A DNA stretch of 64,000 bases from Actinomyces sp. Marseille-P3109. Its GTDB lineage: Bacteria; Actinomycetota; Actinomycetes; Actinomycetales; Actinomycetaceae. Of this stretch, positions 29,711 to 38,441 are shown one piece after another (position 1 is the stretch's first letter; each line of letters opens with the position of its first letter). The notes beneath the pieces were generated by a model. It was not told the origin of the DNA and made no database searches. It saw nothing but the letters and a program-made list of their open reading frames with translations. The stretch spans positions 763,941 through 827,940 of the forward strand of contig NZ_OOHN01000008.1 of NCBI RefSeq assembly GCF_900323545.1. The letters are read 5' to 3'. The position numbers and the translations under genes are program-made.

Positions 29711-30940
29711 ATGAGGGTCGACCTGCTGACCAAGGAGTACCCACCCTTCATCTACGGCGGCGCCGGAGTCCATGTCAATGAGCTCGCCAAGGTCCTGCGC
29801 CCCCTGGCCGACGTCCGCGTCCACGCCTTCGGCGGTCCCCGCGAGCCCGGCACCGAGGGGGCCGACGACGGCGTCATCGGCTACCCCGAGATCGCCGAGC
29901 TCGAGGGCGCCAACGCTGCCCTGCGCACCTTCGGCGTCGACCTGGAGATGGCCCAGGGCACCGAGGGGACCGACATCGTCCACTCCCACACCTGGTACGC
30001 CAACCTCGCCGGTCACCTGTCCGGCCTGCTCCACGGCGTTCCCCACGTCATCAGCGCCCACTCCCTGGAGCCGCTGCGCCCCTGGAAGGCCGAGCAGCTC
30101 GGGGGCGGCTACGCCCTGTCCTCCTGGGCGGAGAAGACCGCCTACGAGGCCGCCTCCGGCATCATCGCCGTCTCCAACGGCATGCGCGAGGACATCCTGC
30201 GCTCCTACCCGGCCATCGACCCCGAGCGCGTCAAGGTCGTCCACAACGGCATCGACCTCGATGCCTGGAGGCACCCGCAGGGCGAGGGCGCCGATGCCGC
30301 GGCCGCCGCAACCCTCAAACGGCTCGGCATCGACCCCGACCGCCCCACCGTCGTGTTCGTCGGACGCATCACCCGTCAGAAGGGCCTGCCCCACCTGCTG
30401 CGCGCCTGCGAGCAGCTGCCCGACGACGTCCAGGTCATCCTGTGCGCCGGCGCCCCCGACACCCCCGAGATCAAGGCCGAGGTCGAGGGCCTCGTGGCCC
30501 GCCTGCGCGAGAAGCGCACCGGGGTGGTCTGGATCGAGGAGATGCTGCCGCGCCCCGAGCTCATCGCTGTCCTGGCCGCCTCCGACGTCTTCGTGTGCCC
30601 CTCGGTGTACGAGCCCCTGGGCATCGTCAACCTCGAGGCCATGGCCGTGGGTCTGCCGGTCGTCGGTTCGGCCACCGGCGGCATCCCCGATGTCATCGTC
30701 GACGGCGAGACCGGTCTCCTGGTGCCCATCGAGCAGGTCCAGGACGGCACCGGCACCCCCATCGACCCGACCCGCTTCGAGGCCGACCTGGCCGAGCGCC
30801 TGACCACCCTGGTCACCGACACCGAGGCCGCCAAGGCCATGGGACAGGCCGCCCGGCGCCGCGTCGAGGAGCACTTCGCCTGGGAGGCCATCGCCCAGCG
30901 CACCATGGACGTCTACAACTGGGTCCTGGCTCAGGGCTGA
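29711..30940 (+). CDS. glgA: GT4 glycogen synthase (actinobacterial GlgA/GlgM type)
   Basis: Glycosyltransferase of the GT4 family (409 aa): N-terminal LLTKEYPPFIYGGAGVHV, donor-site FVGRITRQKGLPHLL, and the E-x7-E motif in PSVYEPLGIVNLEAMAVGLPVVGS. It is the actinobacterial form, not the GT5 GlgA of E. coli. In mycobacteria the protein divergent from glgC (GlgM) makes maltose-1-phosphate from ADP-glucose and glucose-1-phosphate, so the product here could be either glycogen chains or that precursor. The ATG at 29711 follows GAGGAG. The longer open frame to 29606 has no support. Confidence 0.9.
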   Translation: MRVDLLTKEYPPFIYGGAGVHVNELAKVLRPLADVRVHAFGGPREPGTEGADDGVIGYPEIAELEGANAALRTFGVDLEMAQGTEGTDIVHSHTWYANLAGHLSGLLHGVPHVISAHSLEPLRPWKAEQLGGGYALSSWAEKTAYEAASGIIAVSNGMREDILRSYPAIDPERVKVVHNGIDLDAWRHPQGEGADAAAAATLKRLGIDPDRPTVVFVGRITRQKGLPHLLRACEQLPDDVQVILCAGAPDTPEIKAEVEGLVARLREKRTGVVWIEEMLPRPELIAVLAASDVFVCPSVYEPLGIVNLEAMAVGLPVVGSATGGIPDVIVDGETGLLVPIEQVQDGTGTPIDPTRFEADLAERLTTLVTDTEAAKAMGQAARRRVEEHFAWEAIAQRTMDVYNWVLAQG

Positions 30941-31019
30941 CAGAACACCACGGGCCCTGAGCCCTGCCGCGCTGGCCGGTCCCGGCCCGCGTCGTCGGAA
31001 ACCGCCGAGTGGCGCGCCC

Positions 31020-31736
31020 CTACCGGGCCGCCCACCACTCGGTGGCCGCCGCGGCGCCGTGACGGGCCACCGCCAGCAGCGGGCGCAGGACACCGGATCG
31101 CCGCTGCGCCTGAAGCGCCGTCGTGGCCGCACCGTCGTCGTCCAGAGCCAGCTCGCAGACGCCCGCCAGCCGCAACGAACGCTCCAGCAGCTCCCGGTTG
31201 CGCGCCGGCAGCCAGGGCGGGATGAGGCGCGGGTCCACCACGGCGGTGAGCAGGTCGTTGAGGGCGTCGGCCATCTCCGGGCGCTCGCGGGCCAGGTCCA
31301 GCTCGACGAGCGAGTCGATCGCCTCCTCGGTGGCGGAGTGCACCCGTCTGCGGGCATGGGCGGCGTCCAGTGGTGGCAGCGGGCCTGCCACCGGTTCGGT
31401 GCGCCAGGTCACGGAGGTGCCGGACTCCTCGGGCACCAGCAGGACCCGCCCGGGCGCGCCCTCGATGACAACGCCCTCCTCGACGTCCGGGGCGATGCCC
31501 CAGGTGCCGGCGGCAGCGGAGGGGAGGACCGCCGTCACCCGGGTGAGCGGGCGGGCCCCGGCGAGCCAGTGATCCAGACCGACCCGCTCGGGTTCAGCGG
31601 CATCGGCGGCGCCGGTCGACGTGCCGATGACGTCATGGACGCCGTCGGGCCCCTGGACCAGCGACATGCCGTGGGAGGAGGGGACCGGCGCCCACAGGGC
31701 CAGCACGATGCTGACGGGCAGGTTGAGGGGATCCAT
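31020..31736 (-). CDS. Conserved hypothetical protein
   Basis: Not recognised as a named family. The 238-residue protein starts MDPLNLPVSIVLALWAPV, is Ala/Leu/Arg-rich, has no membrane segment or signal peptide, and lacks obvious catalytic motifs. The C-terminal half is helical with many Arg/Glu pairs. It converges on glgA (79-nt gap) and is divergent from an ABC ATPase gene. The ATG at 31736 is chosen because a -10 TATGGT lies 8 nt upstream; a TTG at 31745 is the alternative. The codon usage matches neighbouring core genes. Confidence 0.75.
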   Translation of the reverse strand: MDPLNLPVSIVLALWAPVPSSHGMSLVQGPDGVHDVIGTSTGAADAAEPERVGLDHWLAGARPLTRVTAVLPSAAAGTWGIAPDVEEGVVIEGAPGRVLLVPEESGTSVTWRTEPVAGPLPPLDAAHARRRVHSATEEAIDSLVELDLARERPEMADALNDLLTAVVDPRLIPPWLPARNRELLERSLRLAGVCELALDDDGAATTALQAQRRSGVLRPLLAVARHGAAAATEWWAAR

Positions 31737-31744
31737 GATGCTCA

Positions 31745-31750
31745 ACCATA
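31745..31750 (-). promoter_or_regulatory. -10 of the hypothetical gene at 31736 (leaderless)
   Basis: TATGGT on the minus strand, 8 nt before the ATG. Confidence 0.4.
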
Positions 31751-31859
31751 GTGAACGGCAGTGCCGCGGCCCGGATCCTCATGGTCGATCCGGATAGTCG
31801 GTTCGAATGGTCACTGCCCTGCCGTCCCGCATCTGCCCGGTGTGACGTCTACTGCACGA

Positions 31860-31865
31860 TAGGAT
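31860..31865 (+). promoter_or_regulatory. -10 of the ABC ATPase gene (leaderless)
   Basis: TAGGAT, 6 nt before ATG 31872; no Shine-Dalgarno sequence. Confidence 0.5.
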
Positions 31866-31871
31866 CGGCTC

Positions 31872-32693
31872 ATGACCAGTGTCCTCCGTCTCGACGACGT
31901 CTCGCTGCACCGCGGCAGCAACCAGATCCTCAACCACGTCAGCTGGACAGTGGAGGAGGGGCAGCACTGGGTGCTGCTGGGACCCAACGGTGCGGGCAAG
32001 ACCACCATCGCCAGGATCGCCTCGGCCAGGCTCTTCCCCTCCTCGGGGACTGTGGAGGTCCTCTCCGAGAGGCTCGGGCGCGTCGACGTCTCCGAGCTTC
32101 ACCCTCGCATCGGTCTGTTGTCCTCGGCGTTGGCCGTCAACGTCCAAGATGGTGAGAAGGTCCTGGGCGTGGTCCTGTCGGCCTCCTACGGGCGCATCGG
32201 GCGCTGGCGCGAGGAGTACGACGACTTTGACGTCGAGCGCGCCCACGCCCTGCTGGGTGCCCTGGGCGCCGGGCACCTGGCCGACCGCGTCTGGGGGACG
32301 CTGTCCTCCGGGGAGCGTAAGCGCGTCGAGCTGGCCCGCGCCCTCATGCCGGACCCGGAGATGCTCTTCCTCGACGAGCCCGCCTCAGGACTGGACCTGG
32401 CCAGCCGCGAGCAGCTCCTGGCTGCGCTCACGGAGATCATCTCCTCGCCCGACTCACCCTCCATGGTCATGGTGACCCACCACCTCGAGGAGATCCCGGA
32501 GAGCTTCACCCACGCGCTCACGCTGCGAGGGGGAGAGGTGGTGGGCTCCGGCCCGCTCGAGCAGGTCCTCACCGAGGACACCATCAGCTCGACCTTCGGT
32601 ATGCCGCTGGAGGTCACCCACGACCGTGGCCGCTACACCGCCCGAGGCCGACGCACCGGCCACGGCAGGCGCGTCGCCGAGGCAAGGGGCTGA
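31872..32693 (+). CDS. Orphan ABC transporter ATP-binding protein (ModF/YlmA-like)
   Basis: ABC ATPase of 273 aa: Walker A LLGPNGAGKTT, an LSSGERKRVE signature variant (LSSGE instead of LSGGQ), Walker B EMLFLDEPASGLD, switch His MVTHHLEEIPE. The His-His-Leu-Glu-Glu-Ile-Pro stretch and GEVVGSGP segment resemble the ModF/YlmA branch, whose members lack a permease partner. No permease gene is adjacent. The role is unknown, possibly regulatory or linked to an unlinked transporter. The last 25 residues are Arg-rich. Confidence 0.85.
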   Translation: MTSVLRLDDVSLHRGSNQILNHVSWTVEEGQHWVLLGPNGAGKTTIARIASARLFPSSGTVEVLSERLGRVDVSELHPRIGLLSSALAVNVQDGEKVLGVVLSASYGRIGRWREEYDDFDVERAHALLGALGAGHLADRVWGTLSSGERKRVELARALMPDPEMLFLDEPASGLDLASREQLLAALTEIISSPDSPSMVMVTHHLEEIPESFTHALTLRGGEVVGSGPLEQVLTEDTISSTFGMPLEVTHDRGRYTARGRRTGHGRRVAEARG

Positions 32694-32772
32694 GCGGATC
32701 GGGCGCGACCGGCCGAGCCGGACCGCGCCCTCACCGCGTCCTCATACCAACCGCGTTCATCAGGAGGTTCCT

Positions 32773-33237
32773 ATGGAATGGCTGTTCTGGATCGGAGGGG
32801 CCCTGCTCCTCATCGTCGTCGAGACGATGACCGCCGATCTCACCTTCCTCATGATCGCCGGTGGGGCGCTGGGAGGAGGCTTGACGGCCTTCCTCGGAGG
32901 CCCCCTGTGGGCCCAGGTGGTTGTCTTCGCCTGCATCTCCACCCTGCTGCTCTTCGCCGTGCGACCCTGGGCCAAGCGTCGCCTGACGGCCACCGCCCCG
33001 CAGATGAAGACCAACGTCGATGCCCTCATCGGCAGAGCCGCCACCACCATCACCGCGGTGGATGACGGCGGCGGCCGGGTCCGCCTGGGCGGTGAGGAGT
33101 GGAGCGCCCGCCTGGCTCCCGCCGCTCAAGGAGTGACCCGTCTGGAGGCGGGAGCCCGCGTCACCGTCACTCAGATCGACGGGGCCGTGGCCGTCGTCGC
33201 CCCGGCGGCGACACCCGCCGACGCCTCCGGGGCCTGA
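32773..33237 (+). CDS. NfeD family membrane protein
   Basis: Short NfeD-type protein (154 aa): two to three N-terminal helices (WLFWIGGALLLIVVETM, FLMIAGGALGGGLTAFLG, VVVFACISTLLLFAV) followed by a soluble OB-fold domain (about residues 85-140). The start ATG 32773 has AGGAGG 5 nt upstream. NfeD proteins typically partner the SPFH protein encoded next (33421), in a membrane-microdomain complex. Longer frames upstream are not supported. Confidence 0.9.
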   Translation: MEWLFWIGGALLLIVVETMTADLTFLMIAGGALGGGLTAFLGGPLWAQVVVFACISTLLLFAVRPWAKRRLTATAPQMKTNVDALIGRAATTITAVDDGGGRVRLGGEEWSARLAPAAQGVTRLEAGARVTVTQIDGAVAVVAPAATPADASGA

Positions 33238-33420
33238 CCGCAGGGCTCCCACCGAACCGAGCCCAGCGCCGCCGCCAGGCCGGTGATGTCCTACCGTGTC
33301 GGCATTGGTCCGCATCGTCGGCATCACACCCGTCCACCTGCCCCCTCACCCGACACCTTCAGTTCCCACGGCCGGCTCATCGCCGTCCTGACCACCCGTT
33401 CAACCCGCAGGAGGAAACTC

Positions 33421-34737
33421 GTGCCCGTCATCTCCATCATCTTGCTTCTCTTGGCAGCGCTGGTCATCATCGCCATCTTCCGGGCGGTGCGGATCGTCAA
33501 GCAGAGCACCGCGATCATCGTCGAGCGCCTGGGCCGATTCCAGGCCGCCTACACCGCCGGTATGCACTTCCTGGTGCCCTTCGTCGACCGGGTGCGTAAC
33601 GTCATGGACCTGCGTGAACAGGTCGTGTCCTTCCCGCCCCAGCCGGTCATCACCTCCGACAACCTCGTCGTGAGTATCGACTCGGTGGTCTACTACCAGA
33701 TCACCGACCCGACGCGCGCCACTTACGAGATCTCCAACTACCTGCAGGCCATCGAGCAGCTGACCGTCACCACGCTGCGTAACGTCGTCGGCTCCATGGA
33801 CCTGGAGCAGACACTGACCAGCCGAGACCAGATCAACGGGCAGCTGCGCGGCGTCCTGGACCAGGCCACCGGCCGCTGGGGCATCCGCGTCAACAGCGTC
33901 GAGCTGAAGTCCATCGACCCGCCCGCCTCCATCCAGGGCTCCATGGAGCAGCAGATGCGCGCCGAGCGCGACCGTCGCGCCGCGATCCTGACGGCTGAGG
34001 GTGTCAAGCAGTCCCAGATCCTGACGGCCGAGGGTGACAAGCAGTCCGCGATCCTGCGCGCCGAGGGGCAGGCGCAGTCCGCGATTCTCAAGGCCCAGGG
34101 TGAGTCCCGCGCCATCCTCCAGGTCTTCGACGCCATCCACCGCGGTAACGCCGACTCCAAGCTGCTGGCCTACCAGTACCTCCAGACCCTGCCCAAGATC
34201 GCCAACGGCTCCTCCTCCAAGATGTGGATCGTGCCCACCGAGTTCACCGCGGCTCTCGACGGGATTGCCGGTGCCCTCGGCGGCGGCAAGGACGGCGGCC
34301 CCGGCGGCGGCCTGAGCGGCTCCGACGACGATGACGACTCCGGCCCCGGTGTCGACCTGTCGGGCAGCGAGCTCGACCTGGGCATCGCCTCGGACCTGGC
34401 CAGCACCAGTCTCCAGGCCCCAGAGGAGGCCCTCGCCCAGGCCCGCGGCGAGGTCGAGTCGGCCTCCCAGGAGGCCAGTGAGGAGCCCGCACCCAGGGGG
34501 AGTGGTACCCCGAAGGCTCCCGCTGATGAGGCGGACGGAGGACCGACCGTCACCGTTCCGACCTCCGACGGCGTCGAGGGGACTCACTCCTCGCACGGCA
34601 GCCAGGCGGCCGCTCCTGAGGAGCAGCAGACCGGTCAACCCGGCACCGTGCCCCCGAGGGGCGGCGGCTACGGGATCCAGGCCCAGCCCGGTTACGGCAC
34701 GCCTCCCGGCGCGCCCCAGGGACCCTACGGGGCCTGA
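33421..34737 (+). CDS. SPFH/Band 7 (stomatin-like) protein
   Basis: Membrane-anchored scaffold protein: one N-terminal helix (VISIILLLLAALVIIAIF), the SPFH domain (about 25-200; IVERLGRFQAAYTAGMHFLVPFVD, DNLVVSIDSVVYYQI, RNVVGSMDLEQTLTSRDQIN), a coiled-coil Ala/Glu/Arg/Gln region with heptad-like AEG repeats (AEGVKQSQILTAEGDKQSAI), and a disordered Gly/Ser/Pro/Asp-rich tail of about 150 residues. The tail is much longer than in QmcA-type relatives. GTG start with AGGAGG 6 nt upstream (33409-33414). The NfeD partner lies just upstream. Confidence 0.92.
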   Translation: MPVISIILLLLAALVIIAIFRAVRIVKQSTAIIVERLGRFQAAYTAGMHFLVPFVDRVRNVMDLREQVVSFPPQPVITSDNLVVSIDSVVYYQITDPTRATYEISNYLQAIEQLTVTTLRNVVGSMDLEQTLTSRDQINGQLRGVLDQATGRWGIRVNSVELKSIDPPASIQGSMEQQMRAERDRRAAILTAEGVKQSQILTAEGDKQSAILRAEGQAQSAILKAQGESRAILQVFDAIHRGNADSKLLAYQYLQTLPKIANGSSSKMWIVPTEFTAALDGIAGALGGGKDGGPGGGLSGSDDDDDSGPGVDLSGSELDLGIASDLASTSLQAPEEALAQARGEVESASQEASEEPAPRGSGTPKAPADEADGGPTVTVPTSDGVEGTHSSHGSQAAAPEEQQTGQPGTVPPRGGGYGIQAQPGYGTPPGAPQGPYGA

Positions 34738-34790
34738 GGCGCATCCGCCGACGCCGTCGAACGGCGGTGGAGGAGCGCCACGGCACGCGC

Positions 34791-34843
34791 TACGGCGGGA
34801 AGAATAGGCCGATCCAGGCGGGTCGCCTATTCTTCCCGCCGTA
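34791..34843 (+). terminator. Strong hairpin after the SPFH gene
   Basis: Perfect 19-bp arms (34791-34809 and 34825-34843) around a 15-nt loop. The arms contain an A/T-rich block (GAAGAATAGG / CCTATTCTTC). Located between two same-strand genes. Confidence 0.65.
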
Positions 34844-34886
34844 CTGCTGTGCTGAGTGGGTTGAGAACCACTCCGGAAGGTGACTG

Positions 34887-35750
34887 GTGATGATCATTGA
34901 GCTGGCCGATGGCGCCGACGAGCGCCTGGCGGACTACACCCGGCTGACGGACGTGGCGCTGCGCCGCCGGCTGGAGACCCGGCGCGGCCTGTACATGGCC
35001 GAGTCCTCCAAGGTCATCACGCGGGCCGTCGCCGCGGGGCACGCCCCGCGCTCCTTCCTCATGGCCCCGCGACACCTCGATGAGATGCGTCCGGTCATCG
35101 CCTCGGCGACCGGCTGCGCAGGACGCGATGACGGCGGGGACGTGCCTGTCTTCGTCGCCCCCGAGGAGGTGCTGGAGTCCATCACCGGGTTTCACCTGCA
35201 CCGCGGGGCGCTGGCCGCCATGAACCGGCCCGAGCTCGCCGGCGTCCCCGAGCTGCTTTCGGCCGCGCGCGGGGGAGCGGGTGCCAGGCGGGTCGCCATC
35301 CTGGAGGACCTGGTGGACCACACGAATGTGGGGGCCGCCTTCCGCAGCGCAGCGGCCCTGGGGATCGACGCCGTCCTGGTCACCCCGCGCTGCGCGGACC
35401 CGCTCTACCGGCGCAGCGTGCGCGTCTCCATGGGCACCGTCTTCCAGGTCCCCTGGACCCGGATCGAGCGCTGGCCCGCCATGGACGAGCTCCACGCGCA
35501 GGGCTTCACCGTGGCCGCGCTGGCTCTGTCGGAGAACTCGGTGGCGCTGGACGAGTTCGCGGCCTCACCGGTCTGTACGGACCCGGGCTCGCGGGTCGCC
35601 GTCGTCCTGGGAACGGAAGGCGATGGGCTGTCCCACCGGACCATCGTTGCGGCCGACGAGGTGGTGCGCATCCCCATGGCCGGGGCAGTGGACTCCCTCA
35701 ACGTGGCTGCTGCGGCGGCCGTGGCCTTCTGGGCGCTGCGGCTGACGTGA
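34887..35750 (+). CDS. SpoU-family tRNA/rRNA 2'-O-methyltransferase
   Basis: SPOUT-class RNA ribose methyltransferase (287 aa). An N-terminal RNA-binding substrate domain (about 1-110) is followed by the SpoU knot: motif 1 DHTNVGAAFRSAAALGI, motif 2 VLGTEGDGLSH and motif 3 IPMAGAVDSLNVAAAAAVA, binding S-adenosylmethionine. The target nucleotide cannot be told. The start is GTG 34887 followed by ATG 34890, with GGAAGG upstream. Confidence 0.92.
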   Translation: MMIIELADGADERLADYTRLTDVALRRRLETRRGLYMAESSKVITRAVAAGHAPRSFLMAPRHLDEMRPVIASATGCAGRDDGGDVPVFVAPEEVLESITGFHLHRGALAAMNRPELAGVPELLSAARGGAGARRVAILEDLVDHTNVGAAFRSAAALGIDAVLVTPRCADPLYRRSVRVSMGTVFQVPWTRIERWPAMDELHAQGFTVAALALSENSVALDEFAASPVCTDPGSRVAVVLGTEGDGLSHRTIVAADEVVRIPMAGAVDSLNVAAAAAVAFWALRLT

Positions 35751-35801
35751 CCCGGCTCTGAGCTGCCACTGGCTCAGCGCCGGCGGTGACGGCCAACAAC
35801 G

Positions 35802-35843
35802 CGTCGGGGCCGGGTCCGTAAGCTTACGGACCCGGCCCCGACG
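35802..35843. terminator. Bidirectional terminator, perfect 42-nt palindrome
   Basis: Arms of 21 nt (35802-35822 and 35823-35843) are exact complements, centred on AAGCTT. It lies between the convergent SpoU and PTS genes and can serve both. Confidence 0.75.
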
Positions 35844-35884
35844 TCGTATCAGCGGCCGATCAGGTCGGCGGTGTCATGTGAGGC

Positions 35885-37999
35885 TCAGGCCTCGGGCGCG
35901 GTGACCTTGATGAGGGCCTCACCGGGCTCCACCGCGTCGCCGCCGACGACCTCGACCGAGGCGAAGGAGGCGGTGTTGGTGATGAGCACCGGCGTGGTCA
36001 GCGGGTAACCGGCCTGCTCGATGACGGAACGGTCCACGCGGACAAGCTCCTGGCCCTCGCTGACGCGGTCGTCCTGGGAGACCTTGACGTCGAAGCCCTT
36101 GCCCTCCAGATTGACGGTGTCCAGACCCACGTGGATGAGGATCTCCACGCCATTGTCCAGGGTGATGCCGAAGGCGTGACCCGAGGAGGGGGCCACGACG
36201 ACGGTGCCGTCCGCCGGAGCCGTGACGACGATGTCGCCCTCGGGCTCCAGACCCACGCCCTGGCCGACGGCGCCCGAGGAGAACACCGGGTCGGGGACCT
36301 TGTCCAGGTCCATGGTCGTGGCCTTGAGCGGCGAGGCGATCTCGGTGACCGCGCCAGGCACGAGGGCCGGCTTGGGCGTGGGGGCCTTGGCGGTCCGGTC
36401 GCCCTCCTCAGTAGTAGCAGCAGCCGAGGTGGTGCTGTCGGCCTCGGGCTCCTCGGCGACCTCAGCCGGGGCGGGTGCAGAGACCTCCGCGGCCTCGGTG
36501 GCGGCCGCGGCCGCACGGGCCTCGGCCCGCTCCTCCTTGGTGCGGTAGTCCGTGAGAATGATGAGGGACATCGAGGTGGCGAAGGCCGCCGCGATGGCGA
36601 TGGCGTACAGAGCCATGGGGGTGAAGACCGGGATGCTCAGCAGCGAGCTGAACACGAAGGTAGAGGCCTTGATACCGCCGCCAATACCGGTGATGAGACC
36701 GCCCACGAGACAGCCGGCCAGCAGACGCGGGTAGATGCGCTTGAAGCGCAGGTGGATACCGTAGAGGCTCGGCTCGGAGATGCCGCCGAAGAGGCCGGCG
36801 GCCAGGGCGCCGGAGGCCGTCTGACGCATGACCTTGTCCTTGTCACGAATGGCCAGGACCAGCACACCGGCGGTGGCGCCGAAGCAGGCGAAGTTCCACG
36901 AGCCCATGGGGCCCTGGATGAAGTCGTAGCCCAGCGAGCTGATGTTGGCCAGCATGATGGCGTTGAGCGGCCAGTGCAGACCCAGCGGCACCAGGAACGG
37001 GTAGAGCAGGGGGATGACGATCGCGAAGATGATCGGGGCGCTCGTGTTGAGCCACGCCAGTCCGGAACCCAGGCCTGTACCAACCCAGATACCCGCTGGA
37101 CCGATGATGAAGGCCGTCACCGGCATCATGATGATGAAGGAGAAGAACGGAACGAACACCATCTGCACGTTGGCGGGAATGAGCTTGGCCAGACCCTTGT
37201 AGACCAGGGCCAGGATGGCCACCATCATGAGGGGAACGAAGACCTGGCCGCTGTAGTCGTTGAGCTGCATGGGAACGCCCGCGATATGCGCGACACACAG
37301 ATCCTTGTTCAACGTGGCGTTGTGGGTGCAGGTCGCTCCCATTGCCTTGTTGAGGTCAAGGAATGGAGGCGTCATCAGCGCCGCCATGACCGCGGCGCCG
37401 ACCCAGGGGTCGATGTTGAGCTTCTTGGCGGCGTTGTAGGCCACCATGATGGGCAGGAAGTGGAACACCGACTTGAACATGGCCTCCGCGAAGACCTGTG
37501 CGGCGGGCTTGTCCGCGGCCGTAAGGTTTGGGTCACTGGCATTGATGACGCCGAACGAATCCAGTACCGCAAGGCCGGCGATGATGAGCGAGGCGCCGAG
37601 CAGCACCGGCAGCAGGGGGCGGAAGGAGTCCGAGAGGTACTCGAAGAAGGCGTCGACGTAGGCGTTCTTGCCACGGGCCTTGGCGCGGGCAGCGGCCTTG
37701 ACGTCGGCGTCGGACTGGTCCGAGTCGGAGGAGCCGGCCTGGCTCTTCATGGCCGGGAGGTTGTTGATCTCGTCGTACACGCTCTGTACGGCACCACCGA
37801 TGACGATCTGGTAGCGGTCCCCGGACTGGGGGACAGCGCCCATGACGCCAGGAATGGCCTCGACGGTCGCCTTGTCGATGCCGGAGGCGTCCTTGAGCTC
37901 GAAGCGCAGTCGGGTGGCGCAGTGGGTGAAATGGATGATGTTATCGGCGCCGCCGACGGCGTCGAGGATTGCCTCAGGGGTTGAGGTCGTGGTTGCCAT
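35885..37999 (-). CDS. PTS sugar transporter subunit EIIBCA (glucoside/sucrose family)
   Basis: Membrane permease that phosphorylates its sugar during import. The N-terminal EIIB has the phospho-Cys in HCATRLRFELKD (Cys27); EIIC follows with about ten helices (about 115-500); a Pro/Ala/Glu-rich linker of about 70 residues comes next, then EIIA with GITLDNGVEILIHVGLDTVNL carrying the active His. The B-C-A order and EIIC type belong to the beta-glucoside/sucrose/trehalose branch; the substrate is not clear. It is 704 aa, longer than BglF because of the linker. There is no hydrolase or antiterminator gene next to it. Confidence 0.92.
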   Translation of the reverse strand: MATTTSTPEAILDAVGGADNIIHFTHCATRLRFELKDASGIDKATVEAIPGVMGAVPQSGDRYQIVIGGAVQSVYDEINNLPAMKSQAGSSDSDQSDADVKAAARAKARGKNAYVDAFFEYLSDSFRPLLPVLLGASLIIAGLAVLDSFGVINASDPNLTAADKPAAQVFAEAMFKSVFHFLPIMVAYNAAKKLNIDPWVGAAVMAALMTPPFLDLNKAMGATCTHNATLNKDLCVAHIAGVPMQLNDYSGQVFVPLMMVAILALVYKGLAKLIPANVQMVFVPFFSFIIMMPVTAFIIGPAGIWVGTGLGSGLAWLNTSAPIIFAIVIPLLYPFLVPLGLHWPLNAIMLANISSLGYDFIQGPMGSWNFACFGATAGVLVLAIRDKDKVMRQTASGALAAGLFGGISEPSLYGIHLRFKRIYPRLLAGCLVGGLITGIGGGIKASTFVFSSLLSIPVFTPMALYAIAIAAAFATSMSLIILTDYRTKEERAEARAAAAATEAAEVSAPAPAEVAEEPEADSTTSAAATTEEGDRTAKAPTPKPALVPGAVTEIASPLKATTMDLDKVPDPVFSSGAVGQGVGLEPEGDIVVTAPADGTVVVAPSSGHAFGITLDNGVEILIHVGLDTVNLEGKGFDVKVSQDDRVSEGQELVRVDRSVIEQAGYPLTTPVLITNTASFASVEVVGGDAVEPGEALIKVTAPEA

Positions 38000-38441
38000 T
38001 CGGGCCCTTTCCTACTGAGCGATGTGGACGACGACGGTGGATGCACGCCGGTGCGCTCCGAGTCCTCGATGGGCTCGCTCTTGGTGGTGGGGGATCTGTC
38101 ACCTTCAGTGCTGCTTAGGCGCAACGGAGGTGCTCGGGGAAGAGGGTACTGCCTCACGGCCCAGAACTGAAAGGCAACAGTCCGTCCGGCTGGTGCCGAG
38201 CTCCGGCGCGTCGCCGGCTCAAGGCAGACTTGACCGGTTGAGGGCAGGAGCGCCTTTGAACCGGTGGCCTGTCCCGCCGATGCCATCAATTCCCACGAGC
38301 TTGCGGTACCCGGGGCTCCACCGATTCGCGTTCGTGCAGATGAGGCTCCCTTTAGGCACAGCCGTCCGGACCAGCGGGTGCGCCGGCTGAACGGTATTCG
38401 CACGCTGGGGACACGACCCGCCTCAAGCGAAGGAGCTCGAC
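38000..38441. other. Noncoding region upstream of the PTS gene and hypothetical gene
   Basis: About 440 bases between divergent genes with no credible ORF. On the minus strand GGACTGTT ... AGGCAGTACC (about 38140-38190) loosely recalls a BglG/LicT RAT element, but its spacing is about ten nucleotides too long. AAGGAG near 38430 is the ribosome-binding site for the plus-strand gene. Nothing else is recognised. Confidence 0.4.

Noticed and set aside
31795..31815. GGTTCGAAT similar to a tRNA T-loop
   Set aside because: No acceptor or anticodon stem can be formed around it.
38140..38190. Possible RAT antiterminator element upstream of the PTS gene
   Set aside because: On the minus strand GGACTGTT and AGGCAGTACC resemble RAT halves, but they are about ten nucleotides too far apart and no BglG/LicT gene is adjacent.
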